DNA of 8,929 nucleotides from Candidatus Scatomorpha stercorigallinarum (GTDB taxonomy: Bacteria > Bacillota_A > Clostridia > Oscillospirales > Oscillospiraceae), in NCBI GenBank assembly GCA_018713375.1, contig DVOV01000137.1:1-8929 (forward strand). Reading direction: 5' to 3'. Made by a program: the position numbers and the translations under genes. The notes under the pieces are model-generated. The model searched no databases. It worked only from the letters and a program-made list of their open reading frames with translations, and was not told the origin of the DNA. Below are positions 1 to 7,664 of this stretch, piece after piece. The stretch's first letter is position 1; each line of letters begins with the position of its first letter.

Positions 1-18
1 GACCTACAACAAAATATG

Positions 19-113
19 CCTTATCAAGAGTGGCGGAGGGACCGGCCCTGTGAAGCCCGGCAACCTGCAAATGCAAGGTGCCAAATCCGGCGGTGTGACA
101 TCGAAAGATGAGG
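19..113 (+). promoter_or_regulatory. SAM-I (S-box) riboswitch aptamer
   Basis: The RNA leader binds S-adenosylmethionine and controls the operon that follows. The S-box core is recognisable in order: CTTATCAAGAG at 20-30, GGAGGGA at 35-41, GAAGCCCGGCAACC at 52-65, GGTGCCAAATCC at 77-88 and GAAAGATGAGG at 103-113. P1 forms as seven pairs between 19-25 and 107-113. P3 is the small hairpin around 63-79 and P4 pairs 91-95 with 99-103. The family is well established upstream of methionine and SAM genes in Firmicutes, and metK lies downstream here. The promoter is not visible because the window opens about 18 nt before P1. Confidence 0.96.
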
Positions 114-128
114 GACGAAAGACCGAAC

Positions 129-161
129 AAACCCCGCCGGGCACTGCCCGGCGGGGTTTTT
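129..161 (+). terminator. Riboswitch expression-platform terminator
   Basis: An 11-pair G/C stem joins 132-142 to 146-156, extended by three A-T pairs, and is followed by five T residues at 157-161. It sits 16 nt after the riboswitch P1 helix, where S-box expression platforms put their terminator. Bases 87-93 (CCGGCGG) are fully complementary to 134-140 in the terminator's 5' arm, giving a candidate antiterminator that would break P4 and the terminator when SAM is absent. That alternative fold is an inference. Between the terminator and the first gene, 162-212 holds only G/C-rich sequence, including a small hairpin at 181-195. Confidence 0.93.
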
Positions 162-226
162 GCCGCCGCGCGGCCCGGCGTGCGCGCGGCGCGCATACCT
201 GCGCCGCATGAAAGGAAGGGAGACCC

Positions 227-868
227 GTGTCCGACCTTGAAAACTGGCTCAGGCTCTGGCAGGACGCCGTACTGTCCGCCTTCGGCGGGCAGCGCGTGCG
301 CTTTCTGGGCATCCAGGGCAGCCGGGCGCGCGGCGAGGCGCGCCCCGGCAGCGACATCGACGCCGTGCTCATCCTCGACGAGCTGCGCTTTGAGGACGTG
401 GGGCGCTACGCCGCGGCGGCGGACGCCCTGCCGGAGCGGGAAAAGCTCTGCGGCTTCCTCGGCGGCTGGCGGGAGCTGGAGCGCTGGCCGCGCGGCGAGC
501 TCTGGCAGTTCTGCCTGGACACCCGGCCCGTCCTGGGCTCGCTGGAGCCCATCGCCGCACAGCTGACGCGCGGCGACATACGCGAGAGCGCGCTCGCCTG
601 CGCCGGGGCGGTGTACCACGGCTGCGTCCACGCGCGGCTGCACGCCCTGGACGAGGGTACGCTCGGCGAACTGATGAAAACGGCGTTCTTCGCCCTGCGC
701 GCCATCCACGCGCTGAAAACAGGCGAGGCGCTGCGCACACGCGCGGAGCTGGCGGGGCGCCTTGACGGCGTGGAGCGCGATATCGCCCTCGGCACGCTGC
801 CGGGCACGGCGGAGGAGCGCGCCGCGGCGCTGTTCAACTGGAGCGCGGCCGCGCTGAGGTCGCTGTGA
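227..868 (+). CDS. Nucleotidyltransferase domain protein (ANT/MNT-like)
   Basis: A 213-residue cytoplasmic protein with a polymerase-beta-type nucleotidyltransferase fold at its N-terminus. The signature is visible as G31-S32 followed by S42-D43-I44-D45, which supplies two metal-binding aspartates; D98 in a Q-F-C-L-D context is a possible third. Residues from about 120 look helical (Y-H-G-C-V-H, then F-F-A-L-R-A-I-H), like the helical C-terminal domain of KNTase/HEPN-type relatives. Such enzymes move a nucleotide onto an antibiotic, protein or RNA; the substrate here cannot be read from sequence. The start is GTG at 227 with AAGGAAGGG at 212-220 as ribosome site. It is the first gene after the SAM riboswitch terminator and overlaps the next gene by four bases (GTGA), which implies translational coupling. 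Domain call is firm; function is unknown. Confidence 0.85.
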   Translation: MSDLENWLRLWQDAVLSAFGGQRVRFLGIQGSRARGEARPGSDIDAVLILDELRFEDVGRYAAAADALPEREKLCGFLGGWRELERWPRGELWQFCLDTRPVLGSLEPIAAQLTRGDIRESALACAGAVYHGCVHARLHALDEGTLGELMKTAFFALRAIHALKTGEALRTRAELAGRLDGVERDIALGTLPGTAEERAAALFNWSAAALRSL

Positions 869-1392
869 GCGCGGCGGGGGAGGGCGCGGCGGTCATCCGC
901 GCGCTGCGGCCGCAGGACAGCCGCCTGGAGGTCAGCGCCATATACGAGGAGAGCTGGCGCTGGGCCTATCGCGGCATCGTGCCGCAGGCATATCTGGACG
1001 TCCTGCCGCCCGGGCGCTGGGCGGCGTTCATCGACACGCCGGGGATATATACGCTCGTCGCCGACGACGGCGGCGCCCTCGCCGGGACGGCCAGCTTCTG
1101 TGCTTCGCGCTTCCCGGAATATGAGGGCATGGGCGAGATCGTCTCGCTCTACCTGCGGGAGCCCTATGCCGGGCGCGGCCTGGGCCGCGCGCTGCTCGAA
1201 GCCGCTGCCGCCGCTCTCGCGGCCCTGGGCTTTGAGGACATCTTCCTCTGGGTGCTGGAGGAGAACGCCCGCGCGCGCAGGTTCTACGAACGCGCCGGCT
1301 TTGCCGCCGCCGGCGAGGCGATAGAGTGCGACATCGGCGGCAAAACGCTGCGGGAGCTGCGCTATGTGCGCCGCGGCGATCGAAACAGTTAA
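865..1392 (+). CDS. GNAT-family N-acetyltransferase
   Basis: A 175-residue single-domain GNAT acetyltransferase that would transfer an acetyl group from acetyl-CoA to an unidentified amine. Motif A is clear at about residues 91-112: a V-S-L-Y-L strand, then G-R-G-L-G-R-A-L, the pyrophosphate-binding loop for CoA. Motif B follows as L-W-V-L-E-E-N (128-134) and [10 protein letters not shown] (137-146), the usual end of the domain. The N-terminus carries the common I-R-A-L-R-P-Q-D opening and a W-R-W-A-Y-R-G-I segment (31-38). The start is GTG at 865, sharing GTGA with the upstream stop, with GAGG about seven bases before it. metK starts 22 bases after the stop, so all three genes should share the riboswitch-controlled transcript. 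Substrate could be a small molecule, antibiotic or protein N-terminus; the sequence does not decide. Confidence 0.9.
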   Translation: MSAAGEGAAVIRALRPQDSRLEVSAIYEESWRWAYRGIVPQAYLDVLPPGRWAAFIDTPGIYTLVADDGGALAGTASFCASRFPEYEGMGEIVSLYLREPYAGRGLGRALLEAAAAALAALGFEDIFLWVLEENARARRFYERAGFAAAGEAIECDIGGKTLRELRYVRRGDRNS

Positions 1393-1414
1393 TAATAACG
1401 AAGGAGATATAAAA

Positions 1415-2602
<1,188 letters not shown>

Positions 2603-2604
2603 AA

Positions 2605-2951
2605 GCAGGGGCGAAAGCCCCTGCAAACCAATTCTGAGAGATTTCTTTTTGTCTTGTCAAAAAGAAACCCCTCAGACTCCAAAGAAAAGACGCTTTGGTG
2701 CTTGTCGAAGCCAAAGGCCGGTTTTCACCAAACTTTCCGTTATCGAAAAGTTCCCATCCCTAATGGTGAATGAGTTACCTCATCGCCGACCGTGCGTTTG
2801 CTTCGCTTCGCTCGCGGCACTGACGGGAAATAAATGAAACCTCCGCCGCGAAGCGGCGCTCTGCCTCCAGGCGCAGCCTGACTCCCATTTCTTTGGGCGA
2901 GACCAAAGAAATGGGGTGGCAAAAAGGCCCTACAGGGGCTTCGCCCCTGCG
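2605..2951. repeat. Hairpin-rich intergenic element with inverted ends
   Basis: The gap after metK holds no credible gene but many perfect stems. These are 2605-2612 with 2617-2624 (GAAA loop), 2642-2651 with 2658-2667 (10 pairs), 2844-2849 with 2853-2858, 2868-2872 with 2876-2880, 2884-2896 with 2903-2915 (13 pairs), and 2933-2939 with 2943-2949. The two ends mirror each other. The left palindrome GCAGGGGCGAAAGCCCCTGC reappears on the opposite strand at 2933-2950 with one base missing and one changed. On each side, about 18-21 bases further in, lies a second hairpin built on TTTCTTT/AAAGAAA. This suggests a MITE-like or other dispersed repeat inserted after metK. The first hairpin may also help terminate the metK transcript, although no T-run follows it directly. 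No second copy is visible in this window. Confidence 0.55.
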
Positions 2952-2957
2952 CCACAC

Positions 2958-2989
2958 AAAAAGCCGCAGCTTTTTAAGCTGCGGCTTTT
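2958..2989. terminator. Bidirectional terminator between metK and the M56 gene
   Basis: A ten-pair stem joins 2963-2972 to 2976-2985 (AGCCGCAGC against GCTGCGGCT) around a TTT loop. It is flanked by AAAAA on the left and TTTT on the right, so it works as an intrinsic terminator in both directions. It starts 12 nt beyond the 3' end of the minus-strand M56 gene and is the most likely terminator of that operon; on the plus strand it would stop any read-through from metK. Confidence 0.88.
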
Positions 2990-3000
2990 GCGCGCGTTTT

Positions 3001-6000
3001 TCAATTTTCCAGCCCTGAGAAGGCGTCGCTGACATACAGGTTATTGCCGGAGGCGTCCTCAATGTGCCGGAAGTCCGAGAACTGGAACCAATACATCTCG
3101 CCGTCCGGCGCTATGACGCTGGCCCAGCTTTTGTTATCGGTGCTGTAGAAGATGAGGTCCGTGCCGGCGGGGAGGGTGGTCTGCTCGCTCTCCGTGACCG
3201 GCAGGGAGTAGGCCGGAAGGTCGGCGAGCGTGGTAACGGGCCCCGCGCCCCTATAGCCGTCGTCGGATATGAGGAACAGCTCCTGCTCCACGGGCACGAC
3301 GGCCGGCGCGCCGTTTTCGTACACCATCGCGTAGTCTTGCAGATACCGCCAGTCGCTGTTGAGCAGGCCGAGGGGCAAGCGGCCGGCCGCGCCGCCGCCG
3401 CGGCCGTAAAATGTGAGCTCGTCCGCTCCGCCGTCCTCGTTCCACAGCGGCTCCACGCCCGGCAGGGAGCCGCCGACGAGGGCGAGGGCGCCGTCCTTAT
3501 ACTGCGCGAGCGCCGTGCGGGCGGAGCCGCCCGCGTCCCGGTAGCCGAGGGCTATTTCCAGAAGGCCGTCCGCGGTGTCCATGTCCACGACCTTCGCGTA
3601 GGGCAGCATGTCCGCCCCGAGCCCGGCGAGGGCTGCGGAATAGTCCGTGCCGTTTATTATGAGCTGCCCCACGCCGTCCGCGGCGCTGTAGCTCACGGTG
3701 TCGCGCACGCCGTCCCAGTCGAGGTGCGCGGTGTGCTCCTCGCCGTCCATCAGCTCAACGCGCACCGGCACGGGGTCGCTCATGGCGCAGCAGCGCCCCT
3801 CGGTGTTGAAGGTGTACACGCTCTCCCAGATCTCCTCGCCCCGGGCGCTGGTAGCATAGAGGCGCAGATATCCCGCCTCGGTCAGGCTCTCAATGCCGGT
3901 GAAGGACATGTAGTCCGCGTCCTCGATCAATATGGCGTGGGGGATATTTTCGCAGCTTATCCAGCTCGCCCCACCGTTGAAGGTCAGGTAGAGCGCGGGG
4001 AAATAGCTGCCCGGGCCCGCGACGCTGACATAGCCCACATCCGGGCTGATGAATTGCGAGGAGTGGTCGCCATAGAGCGAGCCGCTGCCCGCGTAGGTCG
4101 AGGGCGGCTGGGCGGTGGAGGCCTGCCAGGTGAGTCCGCCGTCGCCGGTGAAGAACACGTCCGCCAGAACGTCGTGGTCGGTCGTGCGGAACACCGTGAT
4201 GGCCGCGTTGTCCTCATCTATCGCGCTGCCGGATATGCGGTATATATTATACCCGCCGCTGAGTGGGATCTCCACGCCCTCCGCCCCGGTGTAGGAGGCG
4301 TAGATATCGGAAAGGCTGTAGCCGTCGCTGTAGACGGAAAGCCCGCCGAAGGAATACATGCGTTGGCTCGATGAGGGCATCCAGCCGTGCCGGGCGGCGA
4401 GGTCGTCCCACACCGCCTGCGGCAGCTCGGCGCCGCCCGCGCTGACGGAGCCCTCGCCGCCGCCGTCCGCCTGCCGGAAAGCGAGCGCGCCGGAGAGGAA
4501 GAGGTCGCGGTCAGAGCTCTCGGGGTCGAAAAGGAGGCTTTCCCCGTCCATGGTGAAAACAAAGCTCTCGCCGCTGTCCGAGGTGAGCGTCACGCCGCCG
4601 TCCGCGCTGTAGCTACCCTCGATGGCTTCCAGCTGGGAGCCGCGCGTGAGGCTGAAGTGGCCGTCGCTGCCGAGCGTGAGCACGGGGCAGAGCCAGGCGC
4701 GGGCGGTGTCGCCCTCGCTGAGGTCGGCGTACCATATGCCGGCGGTCTCAGCCGTGCCCTCCAGCGAGGCGCTCAGGACAAAGGCGTCGCCGTCGGCGAG
4801 CGTGCGGCTGCTGCGCGCCTGCGGGTAATAGCGCAGCTCGTCGGAGCCCTCGGCGACGAACGCCAGATTGCCCTCGCGCTGCTCCAGCAGGTAGCTCCCG
4901 CCGCCATACGCGGCGAGCGTCACCGCTGCGCCGTCCACGTTGTAGAGCCCGTCCGCGCGGGACTGGCCCTCGCGCCCGAGGTCGAGGCTGAAGCTGCCGT
5001 CGTCGCGCAGCGTGAGCACGGGCACGCCCGCACCGTTTTCCATGACGTAGACGCCGGGCGTGAAGCCGTTCGTCTCAGTCTGCGCGCCGGTGAAGGCGCA
5101 GGCGGTGGTAAAGGCGACGAGCAGCAGCACGGCGGCCAGGGAGACGGCCGCATTTTTTGGTTTTTTCACGATCATATCAACCCTTTCCCTGATGTTCCGT
5201 TTGCTTCCTGTCATTGTCGTGGCGGCGCTCAGCAGGTCGCCGGCGCGGCGGGCGGGGGAGACAAGGCCCACCAGCGTGAGGCCGTAGCGGTAGCGCTCGC
5301 CCTCGCCCAGGCGCGCGATGGCCCGTTCGTCGCAGGCGAGCTCGCAGTCGCTGCGCGCCGCCGCCGCGCCCAGCCAGACGATGGGGTCCCACCAGTAGAG
5401 CGCCAGGCAGAGCCCGCGCAGCAGCGCCCATATATGGTCGCCGCGGCGGTAGTGCGCCGTCTCGTGCGCCAGCACGTGCCGCCGGGCTTCCCCGTCCCCG
5501 GCCACCGCCGGCGGGAGATAGACGGCCGGGCGCGGCAGGCCGAAGATGCAGGGCGAGCGCAGGCCCTCCGCGGCGTAGACGTCCAGGCCCTCGTGCCGGA
5601 AGAGGAATTCCCGCCGCCGGCGCAGCGAGCGGGCGCAGGAGAGGTTTATGAACAGGAACCATCCGCCCACACAGACAGACCCCGCCGCCCAGGCGGCTTT
5701 GAGCGCCTCCCGCACGCCCCAGGCGGGCGATCCGTGCGTATCCTGGCCCACGGCCGCGGCCGCGCCGCCTTCCGCGGGCGCTTCGCTGACGGCGGGCGCG
5801 CTTTCAAAGGCCGGGGGCGCCCCGCCGGGGGCCGGGGCGGAGGATGCCGCCGCCTCTGCGCTGCCTTCCGCCGGCGCGGGCAGCGCGGAGGGGGATACAT
5901 AGACGTAGGACGGTGCCTGCGCCGGCGCGGCCGCCGGCTGGGGCAGGGCGTTCATCAGCGAGAACGGGCTTGGCATCAGCGGTATGGGCAGCAGCAGCCG

Positions 6001-6120
6001 CAGCAGCGCCAGCGCCCAGAGCGCGCAGCGGAAGCGGCTGGTGAGATGCTTTTTAAACACCGCGCGCACGGCCAGCAGCAGCAAAATGAGCGCCGAGCCG
6101 GAGATGGCGGCCTCAACCAT
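3001..6120 (-). CDS. BlaR1/MecR1-type M56 metallopeptidase with large sensor region
   Basis: A 1039-residue membrane zinc protease of the BlaR1/M56 family, which senses an outside signal and leads to cleavage of a BlaI-type repressor. Membrane segments are likely near 5-22, 33-50, 144-162, 234-253 and 322-341. The peptidase core shows C-I-F-G-L-P-R-P-A-V-Y-L-P (189-201), the zinc site H219-E-T-A-H223 and D-C-E-L-A-C-D-E, whose E260 is the probable third ligand. An Ala/Pro-rich linker lies at about 60-135. After the last membrane segment about 700 residues should face outside. They contain two tandem, related modules (about 350-436 and 460-540, each with P-V-L-T-L and D-G-x-F-S-L), two Asp-box-like motifs (D-G-G-L-T-W near 660, N-G-G-A-S-W near 715) and Asp-rich V-D-M-D-like strands at 800-860. 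No S-x-x-K/K-T-G penicillin-binding domain is apparent, so the ligand is unknown. BlaR1 itself is only about 600 residues. The start overlaps the blaI stop by eight bases. Confidence 0.92.
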   Translation of the reverse strand: MVEAAISGSALILLLLAVRAVFKKHLTSRFRCALWALALLRLLLPIPLMPSPFSLMNALPQPAAAPAQAPSYVYVSPSALPAPAEGSAEAAASSAPAPGGAPPAFESAPAVSEAPAEGGAAAAVGQDTHGSPAWGVREALKAAWAAGSVCVGGWFLFINLSCARSLRRRREFLFRHEGLDVYAAEGLRSPCIFGLPRPAVYLPPAVAGDGEARRHVLAHETAHYRRGDHIWALLRGLCLALYWWDPIVWLGAAAARSDCELACDERAIARLGEGERYRYGLTLVGLVSPARRAGDLLSAATTMTGSKRNIRERVDMIVKKPKNAAVSLAAVLLLVAFTTACAFTGAQTETNGFTPGVYVMENGAGVPVLTLRDDGSFSLDLGREGQSRADGLYNVDGAAVTLAAYGGGSYLLEQREGNLAFVAEGSDELRYYPQARSSRTLADGDAFVLSASLEGTAETAGIWYADLSEGDTARAWLCPVLTLGSDGHFSLTRGSQLEAIEGSYSADGGVTLTSDSGESFVFTMDGESLLFDPESSDRDLFLSGALAFRQADGGGEGSVSAGGAELPQAVWDDLAARHGWMPSSSQRMYSFGGLSVYSDGYSLSDIYASYTGAEGVEIPLSGGYNIYRISGSAIDEDNAAITVFRTTDHDVLADVFFTGDGGLTWQASTAQPPSTYAGSGSLYGDHSSQFISPDVGYVSVAGPGSYFPALYLTFNGGASWISCENIPHAILIEDADYMSFTGIESLTEAGYLRLYATSARGEEIWESVYTFNTEGRCCAMSDPVPVRVELMDGEEHTAHLDWDGVRDTVSYSAADGVGQLIINGTDYSAALAGLGADMLPYAKVVDMDTADGLLEIALGYRDAGGSARTALAQYKDGALALVGGSLPGVEPLWNEDGGADELTFYGRGGGAAGRLPLGLLNSDWRYLQDYAMVYENGAPAVVPVEQELFLISDDGYRGAGPVTTLADLPAYSLPVTESEQTTLPAGTDLIFYSTDNKSWASVIAPDGEMYWFQFSDFRHIEDASGNNLYVSDAFSGLEN

Positions 6121-6502
6121 CGCCGCCCACCTCCTCTTCCGCCCGCCGCAGGATGGCGACCAGCTCGTCGATGTCCTCGCGGCTGAGCTCGTGGTTGGCG
6201 GCCATGCAGCTCATCATCGAGCCCAGGCTGCCGCCGTATACGCGCCCGAGGAAGGAGCGCGTTTCGCTCAGCGCGGCGCCCTCGCGGCTGATGAGGGCGC
6301 TGTAGAGCTTGGGGGAGACGGCGTCGTCGCACGCGACGGCGCCCTTTTCGATGAGCCGCGAGAGCATGATGAACACCGTGCTCTTCGACCAGCCCGTCTC
6401 GCCGCGGAGCGCCTTCACCAGCGCGCCCACGCTCGCCGGGCCCTTCCACAGCTCGCGCATGAGCGTCCATTCGCCGTCCGAGAGCCTGATTTTGCCTTCC
6501 AT
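6113..6502 (-). CDS. BlaI/MecI/CopY-family transcriptional repressor
   Basis: A 129-residue winged-helix repressor of the BlaI/MecI family, which binds DNA as a dimer and is inactivated by proteolysis triggered by its M56 partner. The family opening L-S-D-G-E-W-T-L-M-R-E-L-W occupies residues 7-19. The recognition helix and wing start are W-S-K-S-T-V-F-I-M-L-S-R-L-I-E-K-G at 38-54. The C-terminal dimerisation part ends with L-S-R-E-D-I-D-E-L. The S-C-M-A-A-N segment just before it corresponds roughly to the region cleaved in staphylococcal BlaI, by analogy. The start is ATG 6502, preceded by GGAGGAG on the minus strand (6509-6515); a TTG five codons upstream overlaps that site and is unlikely. 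The downstream M56 gene starts inside its last codons. Two operator-like dyads precede it, so autorepression is expected. Confidence 0.95.
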   Translation of the reverse strand: MEGKIRLSDGEWTLMRELWKGPASVGALVKALRGETGWSKSTVFIMLSRLIEKGAVACDDAVSPKLYSALISREGAALSETRSFLGRVYGGSLGSMMSCMAANHELSREDIDELVAILRRAEEEVGGDG

Positions 6503-6523
6503 GGTGCACTCCTCCAATGTGGT

Positions 6524-6535
6524 TTACATCTGTTA
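6524..6535. promoter_or_regulatory. BlaI-type operator O2, at the transcription start
   Basis: The 12-base dyad TTACATCTGTTA has the same T-N-ACA-NN-TGT-N-A pattern as the upstream operator and lies over the predicted start of transcription. The two dyad centres are 33 bases apart, about three helical turns, so two BlaI dimers could bind the same face of the DNA. Confidence 0.7.
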
Positions 6536-6540
6536 CCCTG

Positions 6541-6569
6541 ACTATATCACAGAAGTTGACACTTGTAAA
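6541..6569 (-). promoter_or_regulatory. Promoter of the blaI-M56 operon
   Basis: On the minus strand, a -35 box TTTACA (6564-6569) and a -10 box TATAGT (6541-6546) are separated by exactly 17 bases. Each differs from the sigma-A consensus at one position. Transcription should begin near 6534, leaving roughly 30 nt before the blaI ATG. The promoter is embedded in two operator dyads. Confidence 0.85.
6557..6568. promoter_or_regulatory. BlaI-type operator O1, overlapping the -35 box
   Basis: The 12-base dyad reads TGACACTTGTAA on the plus strand and fits the pattern T-N-ACA-NN-TGT-N-A, close to the TACA-NN-TGTA core known for BlaI/MecI operators. It overlaps four to five bases of the -35 box, so bound repressor would block RNA polymerase. 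Assignment rests on motif shape and position. Confidence 0.72.
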
Positions 6570-6582
6570 CCCCTAAAATAAG

Positions 6583-6609
6583 AAAATGCCGGGGAAAATG
6601 TCCCCGGCA
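6583..6609 (-). terminator. Terminator of the YbaK-family gene
   Basis: A perfect nine-pair stem joins 6587-6595 to 6601-6609 (GCCGGGGA against TCCCCGGC) around an AAATG loop. Read on the minus strand it is followed by a T-rich tail (ATTTTCTTATTTT). A weaker G/C hairpin (6632-6637 with 6646-6651) lies between it and the gene. It separates this transcript from the blaI promoter just beyond. Confidence 0.82.
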
Positions 6610-6668
6610 AAAACCGTATTCAAAAGCGCCCGGCCGCGAGGCGGGGCGGCCCTGTTTCAGGATGACGC

Positions 6669-7151
6669 TCAGGCGGCGCCCTCGGGCAGCTTGCAGACGT
6701 CTATCCACTCTTTCGCATTCGAATAGCGCCAGAGCTCGTCCAGGTCGAGCTCGATGGCGCTGTTGCCGCTGCCCACGGCGGGGAAGACGGTGGTAAAGCG
6801 CTTGAGGCTATCGTCCAGGTACACGTCCACGCCCTCGTTGATGCCGAAGGGGCAGACGCCGCCCACCGGGTGGCCGATGAGCTCCAGCACCTCGTCGGGC
6901 GAGAGCATTTTGGGCTTGAAGCCGAACCTGGCCTTGAACTTGTGGTTATCTATGCGCGCGTCCCCCGCGGCGAGGACCAGCAGCGCGCCGCCCTCCGGCT
7001 TTTTGAAGGAGAGCGACTTGGCGATGCGCGCGCCCTCCACGCCCAGGGCTTTGGCGGCCAGCTCCACGGTGGCCGACGAGACGGTGAACTCGATCACGCG
7101 CTCCTCCATGCCGAACTGGCGGAAGTAGGCGCGGCCTTTCTCGATTGACAT
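6669..7151 (-). CDS. YbaK/EbsC-family aminoacyl-tRNA deacylase-like protein
   Basis: A 160-residue single-domain protein of the YbaK/EbsC family, relatives of the editing domain of prolyl-tRNA synthetase that hydrolyse mischarged aminoacyl-tRNA in trans, for example Cys-tRNA(Pro). Family marks are the I-A-K-S-L segment with K45 as likely catalytic lysine, the G-G-V-C-P-F-G-I substrate loop (97-104) and the G-S-G-N-S-A-I-E-L-D strand (127-136). The loop has Cys100 at a position that is Ser in several characterised members, so the true substrate is uncertain. The reading frame runs back to 7280, but a perfect promoter lies inside that extension. I chose ATG 7151, which has GAGG eight bases upstream; ATG 7157 is the alternative. 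It is transcribed alone and ends in its own terminator. Confidence 0.9.
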   Translation of the reverse strand: MSIEKGRAYFRQFGMEERVIEFTVSSATVELAAKALGVEGARIAKSLSFKKPEGGALLVLAAGDARIDNHKFKARFGFKPKMLSPDEVLELIGHPVGGVCPFGINEGVDVYLDDSLKRFTTVFPAVGSGNSAIELDLDELWRYSNAKEWIDVCKLPEGAA

Positions 7152-7196
7152 CTCCATTACCTCGCTTGGCGGCGCGTGGCCGCTGGAATGTGCAAA

Positions 7197-7225
7197 ATTA
7201 TACACCGCGGCGGCCTGTATGTCAA
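7197..7225 (-). promoter_or_regulatory. Consensus promoter of the YbaK-family gene
   Basis: On the minus strand, TTGACA (7220-7225) and TATAAT (7197-7202) match the sigma-A consensus at all twelve positions with a 17-base spacer. The predicted start of transcription is near 7190, about 40 nt before the chosen ATG at 7151. This also rules out the longer reading frame that begins at 7280. Confidence 0.93.
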
Positions 7226-7286
7226 AGCAAAAGTGGAGATTCACAGTAGAAACGCGCCGAAGTTTGTGATAAAATAGCACGCGGAG

Positions 7287-7664
7287 TCAGAATATGCTCC
7301 CCGGCGTCAGCCGCTCCATGCCGTAGAGCCCGCGCAGGCGGTAGATGAGCGCCTCGTAGTCCCCGGCGGCGGAGGCGTCGCGCGCGGCCACGCTGCCCAA
7401 CGCGGCGCAGAAGGCGTCCGCCGTGGCGTCGATCTCCGAGTGGCGGATGAAAATGTGCGTGTAGCCCTCCGCGCCCTCCCACTCGCTGAGCGCGCCGCGC
7501 AGCAGGGCCTCCGCCCGGCCGTAGTCGGCGTCCTCAAAGGCCGCGCGGGAGGACTCGACCGTGCCGGCCAACTCGCCGGTGAAGCCGCGCAGGTAGCGCA
7601 GGTTGAGGAAGGACGCGCCAAAGAGCGCCAGCAGCAGTGCGGCCGCCGCCATCTCCCGCTTCAT
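7287..7664 (-). CDS. DUF4363 family protein
   Basis: A 125-residue protein with one N-terminal membrane segment or uncleaved signal (about residues 5-20, rich in A and L) and an outward-facing helical remainder. Its second half has the DUF4363 pattern T-H-I-F-I-R-H-S-E-I-D-A-T-A-D-A-F (about 69-85) and ends L-Y-G-M-E-R-L-T-P-G-S-I-F. The family has no established function and commonly sits beside DUF421 genes in spore-forming Firmicutes, as here. The start is ATG 7664, sharing ATGA with the upstream DUF421 stop and preceded by AAGGAGG. The same frame stays open to 8372, but that extension runs in another frame through the DUF421 gene and looks like G/C-rich shadow sequence. No clear terminator follows within the 120 bases before the next promoter. 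Confidence 0.88.
   Translation of the reverse strand: MKREMAAAALLLALFGASFLNLRYLRGFTGELAGTVESSRAAFEDADYGRAEALLRGALSEWEGAEGYTHIFIRHSEIDATADAFCAALGSVAARDASAAGDYEALIYRLRGLYGMERLTPGSIF

Noticed and set aside
208..240. Ten-codon mini-ORF (ATG 208 to TGA 240) overlapping the nucleotidyltransferase start
   Set aside because: It has no ribosome site and no recognisable leader-peptide content; its bases serve as the Shine-Dalgarno region of the real gene. The SAM riboswitch already accounts for leader control.
227..1392. Aminoglycoside resistance cassette (adenylyl- plus acetyltransferase)
   Set aside because: The two enzyme classes occur in resistance, but neither gene resembles a named resistance enzyme closely, there are no mobile-element or integron signs, and the SAM riboswitch context points to metabolism.
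1364..1414. Upstream in-frame ATG for metK at 1364
   Set aside because: It lies inside the acetyltransferase gene without a ribosome site, whereas ATG 1415 has AAGGAGAT and matches the conserved MetK N-terminus.
2649..2837. 62-codon plus-strand ORF in the metK downstream gap
   Set aside because: It runs through hairpin sequence, has no ribosome site and no protein resemblance; the region is better explained as a structured repeat.
3064..6186. Two long plus-strand open frames (3064-4374 and 4387-6186)
   Set aside because: They are antisense to the M56 gene, whose zinc-site and membrane motifs are unmistakable. The plus-strand translations are compositionally biased and show no motif.
3001..6502. 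Beta-lactam resistance regulator (blaR1-blaI controlling a beta-lactamase)
   Set aside because: The family match is real, but no beta-lactamase or PBP gene adjoins and no penicillin-binding motif was found in the sensor region, so a resistance role is not supported.
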